A DNA stretch of 19,082 nucleotides, taken from contig CAJOQB010000032.1 in NCBI GenBank assembly GCA_905236405.1, positions 1 through 19,082 on the forward strand, in the 5' to 3' direction. The DNA is from an uncultured Bacteroidales bacterium. GTDB taxonomy: Bacteria; Bacteroidota; Bacteroidia; Bacteroidales; P3. The number at the start of each line of letters is the position of its first letter. Position 1 is the stretch's first letter. The position numbers were made by a program, and so were the translations under genes. This document shows, in pieces, positions 1 to 7,280 of this stretch. Under the pieces are notes generated by a model. That model was not told the origin of the DNA and made no database searches. It worked only from the letters and a program-made list of their open reading frames with translations.

Positions 1-147
1 GCCTGCGGGAGGGGTCACAGCATAGCTGCGGGAGGTCCCGGAGGCGGCTGTGGGACCCCAAGAAGCCGCCTGTGGGAATCGATGCAGGCGGCTGTGTCCA
101 AAAATGGTTGCGGAAATGTTAAATGCCCCAAGTCGAAATGTTAAATC
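1..147. repeat. GC-rich short repeat cluster, no gene recognised
   Basis: CTGCGGGAGG occurs at 3-12 and again at 26-35. GGTCCC (34-39) can pair with GGGACC (52-57). GCCGCC (65-70) can pair either upstream with GGCGGC (43-48) or, as GCCGCCTG (65-72), with CAGGCGGC (85-92), so two hairpins compete for the same strand. GAAATGTTAAAT is repeated at 113-124 and 135-146, 22 bases apart. A 67-codon frame across 50-253 resembles nothing I know and looks incidental. The region may be a structured RNA, the remnant of a repeat element, or intergenic spacer belonging to a neighbour left of the window. The remaining stretch, 148-222, shows nothing recognisable. Confidence 0.5.
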
Positions 148-222
148 CAAATCGGTCCTCACTCCGACTATGATGATCCCTTTTCAGGTAGCTTCCTTTG
201 CGGAAAGACCTTCTCAACGCAA

Positions 223-251
223 AGAGGGCTGCCTAATCAGGGCAGCCCTCT
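223..251 (-). terminator. Hairpin downstream of the leftmost lipoprotein gene, probable terminator
   Basis: AGAGGGCTGCC (223-233) and GGCAGCCCTCT (241-251) form a perfect 11-bp stem around a 7-base loop. It lies 34 bases past the stop of the minus-strand lipoprotein gene ending at 286, where the end of the minus-strand gene run is expected. The minus-strand sequence after the stem (TTTGCGTTGAG) has only a short T run, so it is not a textbook rho-independent terminator. It could instead protect the 3' end of the message. Confidence 0.55.
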
Positions 252-285
252 AGAGTCACATGTTAGGTTTTGTCGCTTCTCTTCT

Positions 286-1074
286 TTATTTCGAGGGAGA
301 AGAGGGATACTGCCAAGCACCGTCGATGGTGACGCTGTAGTTGATTTTGTGAGCACCTTCACCATTCTCGGCACGGCGGATGTCGAAGAGCTCGCCCGAG
401 GAGCTGAGGGTGACCGTCTGGCTGTTCATGTCAAAAGCTGTGACGTTGATGGAGTAGTTGCAGTTGTTGATGGTTTGGTAGTGGGGGTACTCGTTGCCGT
501 TGGCAGCGATGACGAAGTCGTCGCCGTTCTCGACAAAGCTGCAGCTGGCACCTTGTTCAAAGCCTTGGACACCAGTCTGCGGGAGGATGTAGAGGTAGAA
601 GCTGGGGTCGGTCTCGGCACCTTCGCCAAGGATGAGGTGGAGGCTGAGGTAGTTGCCGGTCTGCTGGTCCATACCATAGCTTACAAGTGCGATGCATTGG
701 TAGGTGGTGCCGTTCACGGTAACCACAGCGTTGAAGTCGCCTGGGGTTTCGCCGCCACCGGGGTTCTCGCCGCCGCCACCGGGGTTGTCGCCGACAGCTC
801 TAAAGTAGGCGGTGTAGGAGGCGTCAGCATCGACGGTGATGGTACGGGGGTTCTGTGTGTTGCCATCGTTCCAGTGGTCGAACTGGTAACCCACTTCGGG
901 GGTGCCCCAGATGAGGGTTTGGGTGCCGGACTCGAACTCGCCGCCGCCGTAGGCTTGACCCATGGTGGGGTCGGCACTGGTGACGGTGATGATGTACTTG
1001 TCTTTTCCGCACGAGGCGAAAACCATGCTGGCCAGGAGGCCGATGCAAAGGATGCGTGAGATGTTTTTCTTCAT
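286..1074 (-). CDS. Lipoprotein with InlB-type bacterial repeat domain
   Basis: The 262-residue product begins with a lipoprotein signal peptide: a KK pair, a hydrophobic stretch, and a lipobox ending FASC with Cys22 as the predicted lipidated residue. Residues about 28-92 look like the divergent InlB B-repeat fold, with ITV strands, a GYQFDHWNDG turn, then TITVDADASYTAYF; this is common in Bacteroidota surface proteins. A Gly/Pro-rich linker (about 95-113) leads to a C-terminal domain of about 150 residues that I do not recognise. Residues after Cys22 are GKDK, which does not settle surface export. It is the last gene of the minus-strand run, 29 bases after the preceding lipoprotein gene, and may be co-transcribed with the sigma/anti-sigma genes. 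A role in binding or adhesion is only a guess from the repeat. Confidence 0.75.
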   Translation of the reverse strand: MKKNISRILCIGLLASMVFASCGKDKYIITVTSADPTMGQAYGGGEFESGTQTLIWGTPEVGYQFDHWNDGNTQNPRTITVDADASYTAYFRAVGDNPGGGGENPGGGETPGDFNAVVTVNGTTYQCIALVSYGMDQQTGNYLSLHLILGEGAETDPSFYLYILPQTGVQGFEQGASCSFVENGDDFVIAANGNEYPHYQTINNCNYSINVTAFDMNSQTVTLSSSGELFDIRRAENGEGAHKINYSVTIDGAWQYPSSPSK

Positions 1075-1103
1075 TGTTTTTTTATGTTTTAAGGTTGATA
1101 TTG

Positions 1104-1766
1104 TTATTCGGATGAAGTGGTGGTGTCGTAGAAGAAGAGCCAGATAGTCTGGTGTTCACAGTCGACGTTGACCAAGTAGGCGGCGTTGCCGTGGTCTTGC
1201 GTAAAGCGGTCCATCTGCTGATGGGCTTTCACTTTCTGTTGGGGTAGCTGTTGGGGCATGCTGTCGAGGTCCATGACCATTACGGGTCGCATACGGAGCC
1301 GTGCGACAGAGTCGCCATACATCTGGCTGAGCATGGCGAAGGTAAGGCTGTCTATGTAGGCCAGAAATTCGGCGGTGTCCTTGAAGTCGCGTGTGGAGTC
1401 GACCTCGATAGTGCCCATGATGACGCCATGCTGCTCCTGCTCGTCGAGGGCGGGAGTGCTGTTGCCGCCTGTGGCGGGAGTCATCATTGAGACGTCGCGG
1501 CTGGCACGCACCTCGTCGATCGAGAAGATGCCAAACTGCTCCTTGAGCCACTGCCACTCGAGGCTGTCGGTGGTTCGCAGCATGACAGCGTTGTAGGTCT
1601 GTCCGTCCTTGTGGTAGTCGCCGATGAAAGCCACCGTCAGACTGGCCGAGTGGCGATAGTACTGGCGATAGATGTCCATGGCTGCCGAGGAGACGTCGTC
1701 CTGCTGCTGTGGCGCACACGAGGTGAGTAGGGCCAGAACGATGAATAATAGGGGCCAATGTTTCAT
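1104..1766 (-). CDS. Lipoprotein of unknown function, coupled to the anti-sigma gene
   Basis: The open frame extends upstream to 1817, but the internal ATG at 1766 gives a good lipoprotein signal (MKHWPLLFIVLALLTSC, Cys17) and overlaps the stop of the preceding gene as ATGA (1763-1766). That start is therefore preferred, giving 220 residues. The mature part is soluble, rich in Gln, Asp and Met, with no transmembrane segment; I recognise no family. Overlap with the putative anti-sigma gene implies translational coupling, so it may be part of the sensing system, for example an outer-membrane or periplasmic partner of the membrane protein. That role is inferred from position only. Confidence 0.7.
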   Translation of the reverse strand: MKHWPLLFIVLALLTSCAPQQQDDVSSAAMDIYRQYYRHSASLTVAFIGDYHKDGQTYNAVMLRTTDSLEWQWLKEQFGIFSIDEVRASRDVSMMTPATGGNSTPALDEQEQHGVIMGTIEVDSTRDFKDTAEFLAYIDSLTFAMLSQMYGDSVARLRMRPVMVMDLDSMPQQLPQQKVKAHQQMDRFTQDHGNAAYLVNVDCEHQTIWLFFYDTTTSSE

Positions 1767-2113
1767 GACTGTTGGATAAATGTGTCCAGTGATTGGATGA
1801 TGATGTCGGCTTCGCATTGGTTGTTGCAGACAATCTTGACGTGTTGTCCCTCGTAGTCTACAGCATGGGGCACGGCTGCATGCATCCTATTAATCGTGAG
1901 GGGGATGATCAAAAGGGCTAGGCTGGCTGCCACCGCAAGCGGTGCCACCAATTGTCGAAAAGGGCGACGCGGTGTGGTTGAAGGGAGGGTGGGTAGAGCA
2001 GGAGAGGGGGTGTGCTGTTGGGCATAATGAATCATGGCAGCCATCTGTGCATCGGAGAGGGGACACGGTGTCACGTTGGGAGTGTCCCATAGTGAATCAA
2101 AATCTTTTCTCAT
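1763..2113 (-). CDS. Small one-TM protein, probable anti-sigma factor
   Basis: This 116-residue protein has a cytoplasmic-type N-terminus (1-53, starting MRKDFDSLWD, with a Pro/Thr-rich linker), one hydrophobic segment (about 54-74) and a short C-terminal part (75-116) expected in the periplasm. It lies 93 bases after the ECF sigma gene in the same orientation, the usual arrangement for a membrane-bound anti-sigma factor in Bacteroidota. No clear zinc-binding anti-sigma (ZAS) motif and no FecR domain is visible. The periplasmic tail carries C96-x3-C100 (CNNQC), which could be redox sensitive. Its 3' end overlaps the following lipoprotein gene by 4 bases. The function rests on gene order and topology, not on recognisable homology. 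Confidence 0.65.
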   Translation of the reverse strand: MRKDFDSLWDTPNVTPCPLSDAQMAAMIHYAQQHTPSPALPTLPSTTPRRPFRQLVAPLAVAASLALLIIPLTINRMHAAVPHAVDYEGQHVKIVCNNQCEADIIIQSLDTFIQQS

Positions 2114-2206
2114 ATCTCGGGTTATACTGTTTCGTTCAATTGCATTATACGTTTTCTTGCCTTGGGACGAGAGTGTGTTCGTGTCCTCTTGGCATGACGA
2201 TAAACT

Positions 2207-2758
2207 TTACAAGCCATCAGATGTTTCTCCGTCTTGGGACTGGTGCGAACTCGGGTCCTTTTGACTTGACGGAAAACGCTCAGTGTATTGTTTTTTTATC
2301 CATTTCTTTGCTTTGGCCATTCGCCGTGCGACGGTGGGAATGGAGAGTCCGGTCATCTGGGCAATCTCCCGTTGGTTGAAGCCATGGAGATGTGCCATGA
2401 CAATCTGAGAGTCGGGCTCGTCCAGGCTCTCTATCATCTGTAGCAGATAGCTGTATTCCACTTCGTCAGAGGGTTGGCTGTTGACTTCGGACAGGTCGAA
2501 ACTGGCTGTGGGCTGATTGCTGGCTTTGCGTTTGAGCATATTCAGGGTGGTGCAGGTAACACGGTAGACCCATGTGCGTTCGCTGCTGCGCCCGTTGAAG
2601 GTCTCGAAATCGCGCCATAGCACCGTCAGCACTTCCTGAAAGGCATCTTCTGTCTCCCATGCTGCGCTGAAGCTGTAGGCGCGACAGACACTCCAGATGG
2701 TGTCACGCTGCCGGTCGAGCAAAGCAAGAAAAGCGTTTTCTCTTTCTTTGTCTGTCAT
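2207..2758 (-). CDS. ECF-type RNA polymerase sigma factor
   Basis: At 183 residues this has the size and two-domain layout of an extracytoplasmic-function sigma factor. Region 2 spans about residues 10-78, including AWETEDAFQEVLTVLWRDF, then RTWVYRVTCTTLNMLKRK for -10 recognition. Region 4 spans about 103-155, with a helix-turn-helix (GFNQREIAQMTGLSIPTVAR) for -35 recognition. The last 25 residues are a Ser/Gln/Asp-rich tail beyond the usual end. It precedes the probable anti-sigma gene and two lipoprotein genes, and follows the peptidase and lipoprotein genes, so secreted-protein genes here may be its targets. No promoter motif shared by this gene and its neighbours was found by eye. Confidence 0.92.
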   Translation of the reverse strand: MTDKERENAFLALLDRQRDTIWSVCRAYSFSAAWETEDAFQEVLTVLWRDFETFNGRSSERTWVYRVTCTTLNMLKRKASNQPTASFDLSEVNSQPSDEVEYSYLLQMIESLDEPDSQIVMAHLHGFNQREIAQMTGLSIPTVARRMAKAKKWIKKQYTERFPSSQKDPSSHQSQDGETSDGL

Positions 2759-2788
2759 CGATTTACTACAAGATTATCTCTTTTTAAG

Positions 2789-2805
2789 CCTTGCTTGGAG
2801 CAAGG
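2789..2805. repeat. Short inverted repeat between lipoprotein and sigma genes
   Basis: CCTTGC (2789-2794) and GCAAGG (2800-2805) form a 6-bp stem with a 5-base loop in the 79-base gap between the lipoprotein gene ending at 2838 and the sigma gene starting at 2758. On the minus strand the stem is followed by CTTAAAAAGAG, which is not a T run, so it is a poor intrinsic terminator. It could slow transcription or form part of the sigma gene's control region. Confidence 0.35.
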
Positions 2806-2837
2806 TGGTATGGGCGAGGGGTTTGCACGAAGCAACC

Positions 2838-3305
2838 TCAATGTATCTGGTGGAACACGGTGGGTCCTCCAACAACTTGAGGCTCCTCTTGTGAGAATCC
2901 CGTGGTGATACGGAAATCGATGGTGAAGGTGCGATTGATGGGGTCGACAACGAAGGGGTTGCGCTGTACGTTGCCTTCCTCTTCGTTCACTATCTCGCCT
3001 TGGAGTCCACTATAGGTGTAGGTGCAGCTGAGGTCCTGTGGCTGCTGTGCCTGTCCGTTGATGCTCATCTCCAAGAGGATACTGATGTTGCTCTCGTCGA
3101 CAAAATCGAGTGTCCATGTCAGCAGACATGGCAGGGTGCCAGCTTGTGGGTGCTGGACGGTGCCGTTGTAGGTGCCTTGCCATGTGGTGTGCAGGATGTC
3201 AAAGGTGGTGGGTTCTTCAGTCTGAGGCCCGTCGGGATGCTCCTCGCAGCTTGAGAAAGCAAAGAAAGTGGCCAACAGCATGGTGAAAAAAATACTTTTC
3301 TTCAT
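2838..3305 (-). CDS. Small lipoprotein, paralogue of the one at 7281-7766; candidate C10 peptidase inhibitor
   Basis: The 155-residue product starts MKKSIFFTMLLATFFAFSSC, with Cys20 as the lipidated residue, then an acidic linker and a domain of about 120 residues that appears all-beta. It shares a clear pattern with the lipoprotein at 7281-7766: a TxWxG start, then WTLDF, SYTY/TYTY, VDxxNRTxT and a C-terminal HQxH. The two paralogues bracket the two C10 peptidase genes. Small beta-barrel inhibitors encoded beside C10 peptidases are known from Bacteroides fragilis, so an inhibitor role is reasonable, but I see no decisive motif. A lipocalin-like binding protein is the main alternative. The start codon is preceded by an AT-rich 8-base repeat. 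Confidence 0.75.
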   Translation of the reverse strand: MKKSIFFTMLLATFFAFSSCEEHPDGPQTEEPTTFDILHTTWQGTYNGTVQHPQAGTLPCLLTWTLDFVDESNISILLEMSINGQAQQPQDLSCTYTYSGLQGEIVNEEEGNVQRNPFVVDPINRTFTIDFRITTGFSQEEPQVVGGPTVFHQIH

Positions 3306-3309
3306 TGTG

Positions 3310-3333
3310 TTATTATATTATTATATTATATTG
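3310..3333. repeat. AT-rich 8-base tandem repeat just upstream of a lipoprotein start
   Basis: TTATTATA occurs twice in tandem (3310-3317, 3318-3325), followed by the degenerate TTATATTG (3326-3333). The repeat ends 4 bases from the start codon at 3305, within the 59-base gap after the second C10 peptidase gene. It may simply keep the translation start unstructured, as is common in Bacteroidota leaders. A change in copy number would alter leader length. Confidence 0.6.
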
Positions 3334-3364
3334 TTTTCTTAAATTATATATGCGGTCGATTTCG

Positions 3365-5359
3365 TTAGTGGGTGATGCACATTTTTTTCGTTGTCACTCC
3401 ACGGTCGGTAACGATACGGAGGAGATAGACTCCACGGGCATGGGGCAGCTGGAGAAGGCTCTCGGTGGCTTGCCGCTCAGTGTCGGACAGGAGGCTGGAC
3501 TGCGGATGCATGTGGCGATGGACGAGCCGGCCTGTGAGGTCATAGATTTCGGTATAGAGTACCTGAGGATCCGACTCGTTGGGGTTGATGGACAGATGGG
3601 CACAGGGCCATTCCACATAGTCGGTGCCTCCGTTCATGAATGCATAGTCCACGCGGGTCAACAGTTCGCCATGGGAGTTGTAAATGCGGTAGTTGATATA
3701 GCGGTCAGTGCCACCGCCATGATGGAACACGATGTTGACGTCGTGGGGTGGCACACCCACCTGCACCGAGTCGTAGCCCCCATGGGCAAGGGTTGCGGTG
3801 TTGTATACATACCCCGAGGGGCTCTCGAATCCGAGGTAGGCTCCGTTTTCCCACCCTCCGTTGGTGGTGCTCTCCATGACGACAGTTAGGGGACAGTATT
3901 CTTCTTCGGAATAATACGTCTGCACGACTGAGACATGGAGGTGCTTGTCGCCCTGTGTGAAGGTGAGGGTTGCCTGCCGCTCCATGCCAGTGCTGTTGGC
4001 CGAGGCTGTCACGGTCAGTGCCCCATCATGGATGGCGGTGTCGACAACGACCCACGATTGGTCGGAGCTGACGCTCCAAGGCAACAGGGAACGCTCATCA
4101 CTGCAAAAGAGTAGCGAGTGGTCGCCGCCGTCGCGGGTGAAGGTGACTATACTGTCGCTGACATGCAGCCCATAGTCGGGCACGGCCCCTAGCAGCGCTT
4201 GGTTGCTCTGATTAAAATGATAGGCACTGCCCACTTCGCCTGTGGGGCTGACGTTCGGGCAGATGTCGTCGACGGTGTAGTAGCCGTCACCGTTGCCGCT
4301 CCATCCAAAATTGAAGTGGAAATAGACGTCGCCGGTCCGGCGTTCATAGCCGTCGCACACAAAGCCATGGCCTCCTTCGGGTGCCACACCACAGTAGATG
4401 ACGGGGTGTAGAAGTCGCAGTTCGGCCACCAGCGTGTCTGTCCAGCTTTGGTCTGTCCATCCCTGTGAGGTGCGGAAGATGGCACGCATCTGACGGCTGT
4501 AGTGGAAATAGTCCTGTAGCGAATTGTCGATGCTGGCTACTCCCGGTCGTCCTGCCAGGCCTGCGGCACCGCTGCCGCCGTCGGCATAGCCCATGTGGAG
4601 GCTCACCCCCACATGATACATCAAGGTGGATACCGCCATCTGTTGTTCTTGGGGGCTGGATGTGGTCACTTGTTCAGGCATCTTGTCCCATTCGTAGCGT
4701 GTGTGGGCAAAGTCGGCACTTTGAGCGCCATAGGGCTGACAGTTGTAGGTCTCGTTGCCATTGCCAAAGGGTGGGTAGTTCCAATAGCGCATGAACTGCG
4801 CTTGGGCGGTGGCGGCGCATCCGGTGGGGGTGTGCTGCGGGGTGAGCAGGGCATAGGCTCCGTCCTGATGCCAGTGGGTCTGCAACAAAGGTCCAATGCG
4901 GTCGTCGCCGTCTTTGGCTGGCAGATTCTCTGTTTTCGGGTCTTGCATTGTCTCTGTCGACCCCGAGATGGCGTTGTCCAATCGGCTCCACCGAGCGGCA
5001 TCGGCAGGGCTGGCTTGGATTCTTTTGCCAACGGCCTCTTTTATCAGCTCGCTGTAGACTTCCATCCGTGCTTGCAACTGAACGGGCAGATGGGTTGGAT
5101 CTAGTGTCTCATTGGGTGAATAGGCAATCAACGGTCGCGCACAGTCATCGGCCGACAGCATCACATAGCCTCCGTTCTCGCCAACGAAGAGGTAGACCCA
5201 TGGATATTGCCACTCGACGGATTTCACTGTTCCTCTGCCGTGCAAGACGGTCTGCCATATGTGGTTGGCTATGGCATTCGCTCTGTCGTGTGATACGGGA
5301 AGGGCAATTGCTGTGGTAGCAATGACAATGGCCGTTATCAGTAGTGTTATTTTTCTCAT
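3365..5359 (-). CDS. C10 family cysteine peptidase (streptopain-like) with BACON-like domain and T9SS sorting domain
   Basis: The 664-residue product has a signal peptide (about 1-20), then a Spi-type propeptide region (about 21-110, including GGYVMLSADDCARPLIAYS) that in this family blocks the active site. The peptidase C10 domain (about 155-395) has catalytic Cys181 in PTGCAATAQAQFMRYWNYP, His331 in GGHGFVCDGY and Asn350 in HFNFGWSGNGDGYY, so all active-site positions are intact. A BACON-like beta domain follows (about 400-480), then a beta-rich part, and a T9SS type A-like tail (about 600-664) with EIYDLTGRLV and ARGVYLLRIVTDRGVTTKKM. The protein is expected to be secreted across the outer membrane and to degrade proteins outside the cell. 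The gene starts 6 bases after the previous peptidase stop, implying one transcript; the two share the same domain order and look like a tandem duplication. Confidence 0.93.
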   Translation of the reverse strand: MRKITLLITAIVIATTAIALPVSHDRANAIANHIWQTVLHGRGTVKSVEWQYPWVYLFVGENGGYVMLSADDCARPLIAYSPNETLDPTHLPVQLQARMEVYSELIKEAVGKRIQASPADAARWSRLDNAISGSTETMQDPKTENLPAKDGDDRIGPLLQTHWHQDGAYALLTPQHTPTGCAATAQAQFMRYWNYPPFGNGNETYNCQPYGAQSADFAHTRYEWDKMPEQVTTSSPQEQQMAVSTLMYHVGVSLHMGYADGGSGAAGLAGRPGVASIDNSLQDYFHYSRQMRAIFRTSQGWTDQSWTDTLVAELRLLHPVIYCGVAPEGGHGFVCDGYERRTGDVYFHFNFGWSGNGDGYYTVDDICPNVSPTGEVGSAYHFNQSNQALLGAVPDYGLHVSDSIVTFTRDGGDHSLLFCSDERSLLPWSVSSDQSWVVVDTAIHDGALTVTASANSTGMERQATLTFTQGDKHLHVSVVQTYYSEEEYCPLTVVMESTTNGGWENGAYLGFESPSGYVYNTATLAHGGYDSVQVGVPPHDVNIVFHHGGGTDRYINYRIYNSHGELLTRVDYAFMNGGTDYVEWPCAHLSINPNESDPQVLYTEIYDLTGRLVHRHMHPQSSLLSDTERQATESLLQLPHARGVYLLRIVTDRGVTTKKMCITH

Positions 5360-5365
5360 CTTTTA

Positions 5366-7228
5366 TCAGTTCTTGACCATTTTTTTTACTGTCACTCCAT
5401 TGTCTGTAATGATGTGGACAATATATACTCCACGGGAAAGGTGGGTGGGCAGTTCGTCGCCTGGTTGTGGGCTGTTCCCGTTGCTTTGGTATAGCAGTCG
5501 TCCAGAGAGATCGTATACTCTTCGTGACAACACTTGTTGCCTTTGCTCTGTTGGTGGGATGTCTACATGAGCACAAGGCCATTGCAATAGGACGTCACCA
5601 CCGTCTAGGAAGGCATTGTCTACATCAACCAATACTTCGCCATGTTGGTTCTTGATTCGATAGCTAATGTAGCGGTCTCGTCCGTCGCCTTCATGCCAAC
5701 GCACCATGACGTCGGATGGAGCCACCATCACTTGTGTGGTCGACGAAGCGGTGTTGGAGGTGTGTGCTGCAGTTCCATAAACCAGTCCTGAGAGCGACTC
5801 GAAAGAGAGGTGAGCGTCGGCGGCCCATGGCTCGTTGTGGCTGTTGCCCATCTCCACCGTCAGCGGACAATAGTCTGTCGAAGGGTCGTAGGCAGCTTGC
5901 ACCACCGTGAGGGTGCTCTGGTACTCGCCTTGCTCCAGCACCACGGTGCCGCTGCGTTCGCTGCTGCCGTTGTTCTCGCTCACCAGCACAGTAATCTGTC
6001 CCAGGTGGGAGAAGTCGTTGCTTTGCACGGTGATCCAGCTGTCGCTGCAGGTGACGGTCCAAGGCTGTTGGCTGGTGTCGCTGGTCATCACCCACACCTG
6101 CTGTTGCGAAGCGTTGCGGCCATAGTCCAGATGGTGTTGGTTGAAGTAGATTCCGTGTTCGGGTTCGATTCCCAAAACACAATCGTTGGCACTGTTGAAG
6201 CTGTACATGCCATAGTTGATGGCACCGATTTGATAGTATCCGTCGCCGCTGCCGTCTTCGCCAAGGTTGAAGTGAAGGTAGCCTCGGGTGTCGAATCCGT
6301 CGCATACAAAAACGTGTCCGCCGGCTGGCCCTTCACCACCATAGATGATGGGACGGTGGTGTCGCAGCTCAGCGATAAGTGTGTCGGTCCATGCACCGTT
6401 GGACATGTTCCCTTTCGCCACCAGGTGGGCGCGGGGATGATAGTGGAAGTAGGTGGTCAGGCCGGAGGTAAGGTTTGTCATCACGGCACCGCTCTGTGAG
6501 GTGCTGTATCTCATGTCTACGGCTACACCACAATGATAGATTAGTGTGGCGACGGCTGTCTTCTGCGAGGCACTGCTGCTACTGGTGAGGCGGTTAGGCA
6601 TGTTGTCCCAGTCGTAGCGGGTGTCGGCAAAGTTGACGCTCTGCACCCCATGTCCACCGGCATCGTTGTAGCTGTGCGACCCTTCTCCAAAGGCTGGATA
6701 GTTCCAATATTTCATCACTTGTGCCATGGCTGTGGCTTCGCAGCCAGTCATGCAGTCCGATGGACAGAGCAGGTTATAGGGTGACATCTGGTACCAAGTG
6801 GTAGTCAACAAGGGCCCTACGCTTTCCTCTTCGCTGTCTTTTATGCTACCTTTGTTAAGCAACAGATTCCATTCGGCATGACGAGGATAAATTTCGCTGT
6901 GCATGGCTATCTCTTGTCGATAGATGTTGAGGAAGCCTTGGGTGGCTGCTGTTAACCGAAGGGGGTCGAGTTGCGAGGTGATGGAATAGGCCAAGATGGG
7001 TCGGGCTACATCGTCGGCTGCCACCATCACCCATCCCCTGCTTTCAGACAGGAAGAGATAGGCTGTTTGGTTATGTTCCCAAGGATGCTGTTGCAAATGG
7101 GCTTTCATGCCAAGAGTGTTTGTCCAGAATTGAAGGGCCACCTGACTGGCTTCAGCTTGCGTTACAGGACGGGCTTGTGTAACACCCATTGTCATTACCA
7201 AAACCGCAAAAAAACAATGTTTTTTCAT
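5366..7228 (-). CDS. C10 family cysteine peptidase with altered active-site loop, BACON-like domain and T9SS sorting domain
   Basis: This 620-residue protein has the same layout as its downstream neighbour: signal peptide (about 1-19), Spi-type propeptide (about 20-110, with GWVMVAADDVARPILAYS), C10 domain (about 138-358), BACON-like domain (about 375-447) and T9SS tail (about 565-620, with VYDLSGRLLY and SRGVYIVHIITDNGVTVKKM). Cys163 (MTGCEATAMAQVMKYWNYP), His305 (GGHVFVCDGF) and Asn321 are present. The loop after Asn321 reads NLGEDGSGDGYY where streptopain has NWGWGG and the neighbour has NFGWSG, so both aromatic positions are lost. It may have changed specificity or low activity. A small lipoprotein gene sits 52 bases upstream. 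Confidence 0.92.
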   Translation of the reverse strand: MKKHCFFAVLVMTMGVTQARPVTQAEASQVALQFWTNTLGMKAHLQQHPWEHNQTAYLFLSESRGWVMVAADDVARPILAYSITSQLDPLRLTAATQGFLNIYRQEIAMHSEIYPRHAEWNLLLNKGSIKDSEEESVGPLLTTTWYQMSPYNLLCPSDCMTGCEATAMAQVMKYWNYPAFGEGSHSYNDAGGHGVQSVNFADTRYDWDNMPNRLTSSSSASQKTAVATLIYHCGVAVDMRYSTSQSGAVMTNLTSGLTTYFHYHPRAHLVAKGNMSNGAWTDTLIAELRHHRPIIYGGEGPAGGHVFVCDGFDTRGYLHFNLGEDGSGDGYYQIGAINYGMYSFNSANDCVLGIEPEHGIYFNQHHLDYGRNASQQQVWVMTSDTSQQPWTVTCSDSWITVQSNDFSHLGQITVLVSENNGSSERSGTVVLEQGEYQSTLTVVQAAYDPSTDYCPLTVEMGNSHNEPWAADAHLSFESLSGLVYGTAAHTSNTASSTTQVMVAPSDVMVRWHEGDGRDRYISYRIKNQHGEVLVDVDNAFLDGGDVLLQWPCAHVDIPPTEQRQQVLSRRVYDLSGRLLYQSNGNSPQPGDELPTHLSRGVYIVHIITDNGVTVKKMVKN

Positions 7229-7229
7229 T

Positions 7230-7241
7230 CTAATGTATTAG
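7230..7241. promoter_or_regulatory. Palindrome abutting the first C10 peptidase start
   Basis: CTAATGTATTAG is a 12-base palindrome (CTAAT-GT-ATTAG) ending one base before the start codon of the minus-strand peptidase gene at 7228. Its location in the 52-base gap after the lipoprotein gene would suit an operator or an mRNA structure over the ribosome entry site, but AT-rich palindromes of this size also occur by chance. Confidence 0.3.
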
Positions 7242-7280
7242 TCTGTTGTTTTTTACCTTGATAACGATGCCAACGGGAGG

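Noticed and set aside
349..1059. Plus-strand open frame of 236 codons opposite the InlB-repeat lipoprotein
   Set aside because: Val/Gly/Asp-rich mirror of a real lipoprotein gene that has a signal peptide and lipobox; no independent features.
2114..2206. Possible extra small gene or promoter between sigma and anti-sigma genes
   Set aside because: No open frame with a start context and no TAnnTTTG box; GGAC and GTCC pair only across a bulge, too weak to call.
5810..6499. Plus-strand open frame of 229 codons opposite the first C10 peptidase
   Set aside because: Shadow of the peptidase reading frame; no motif, signal or start context.
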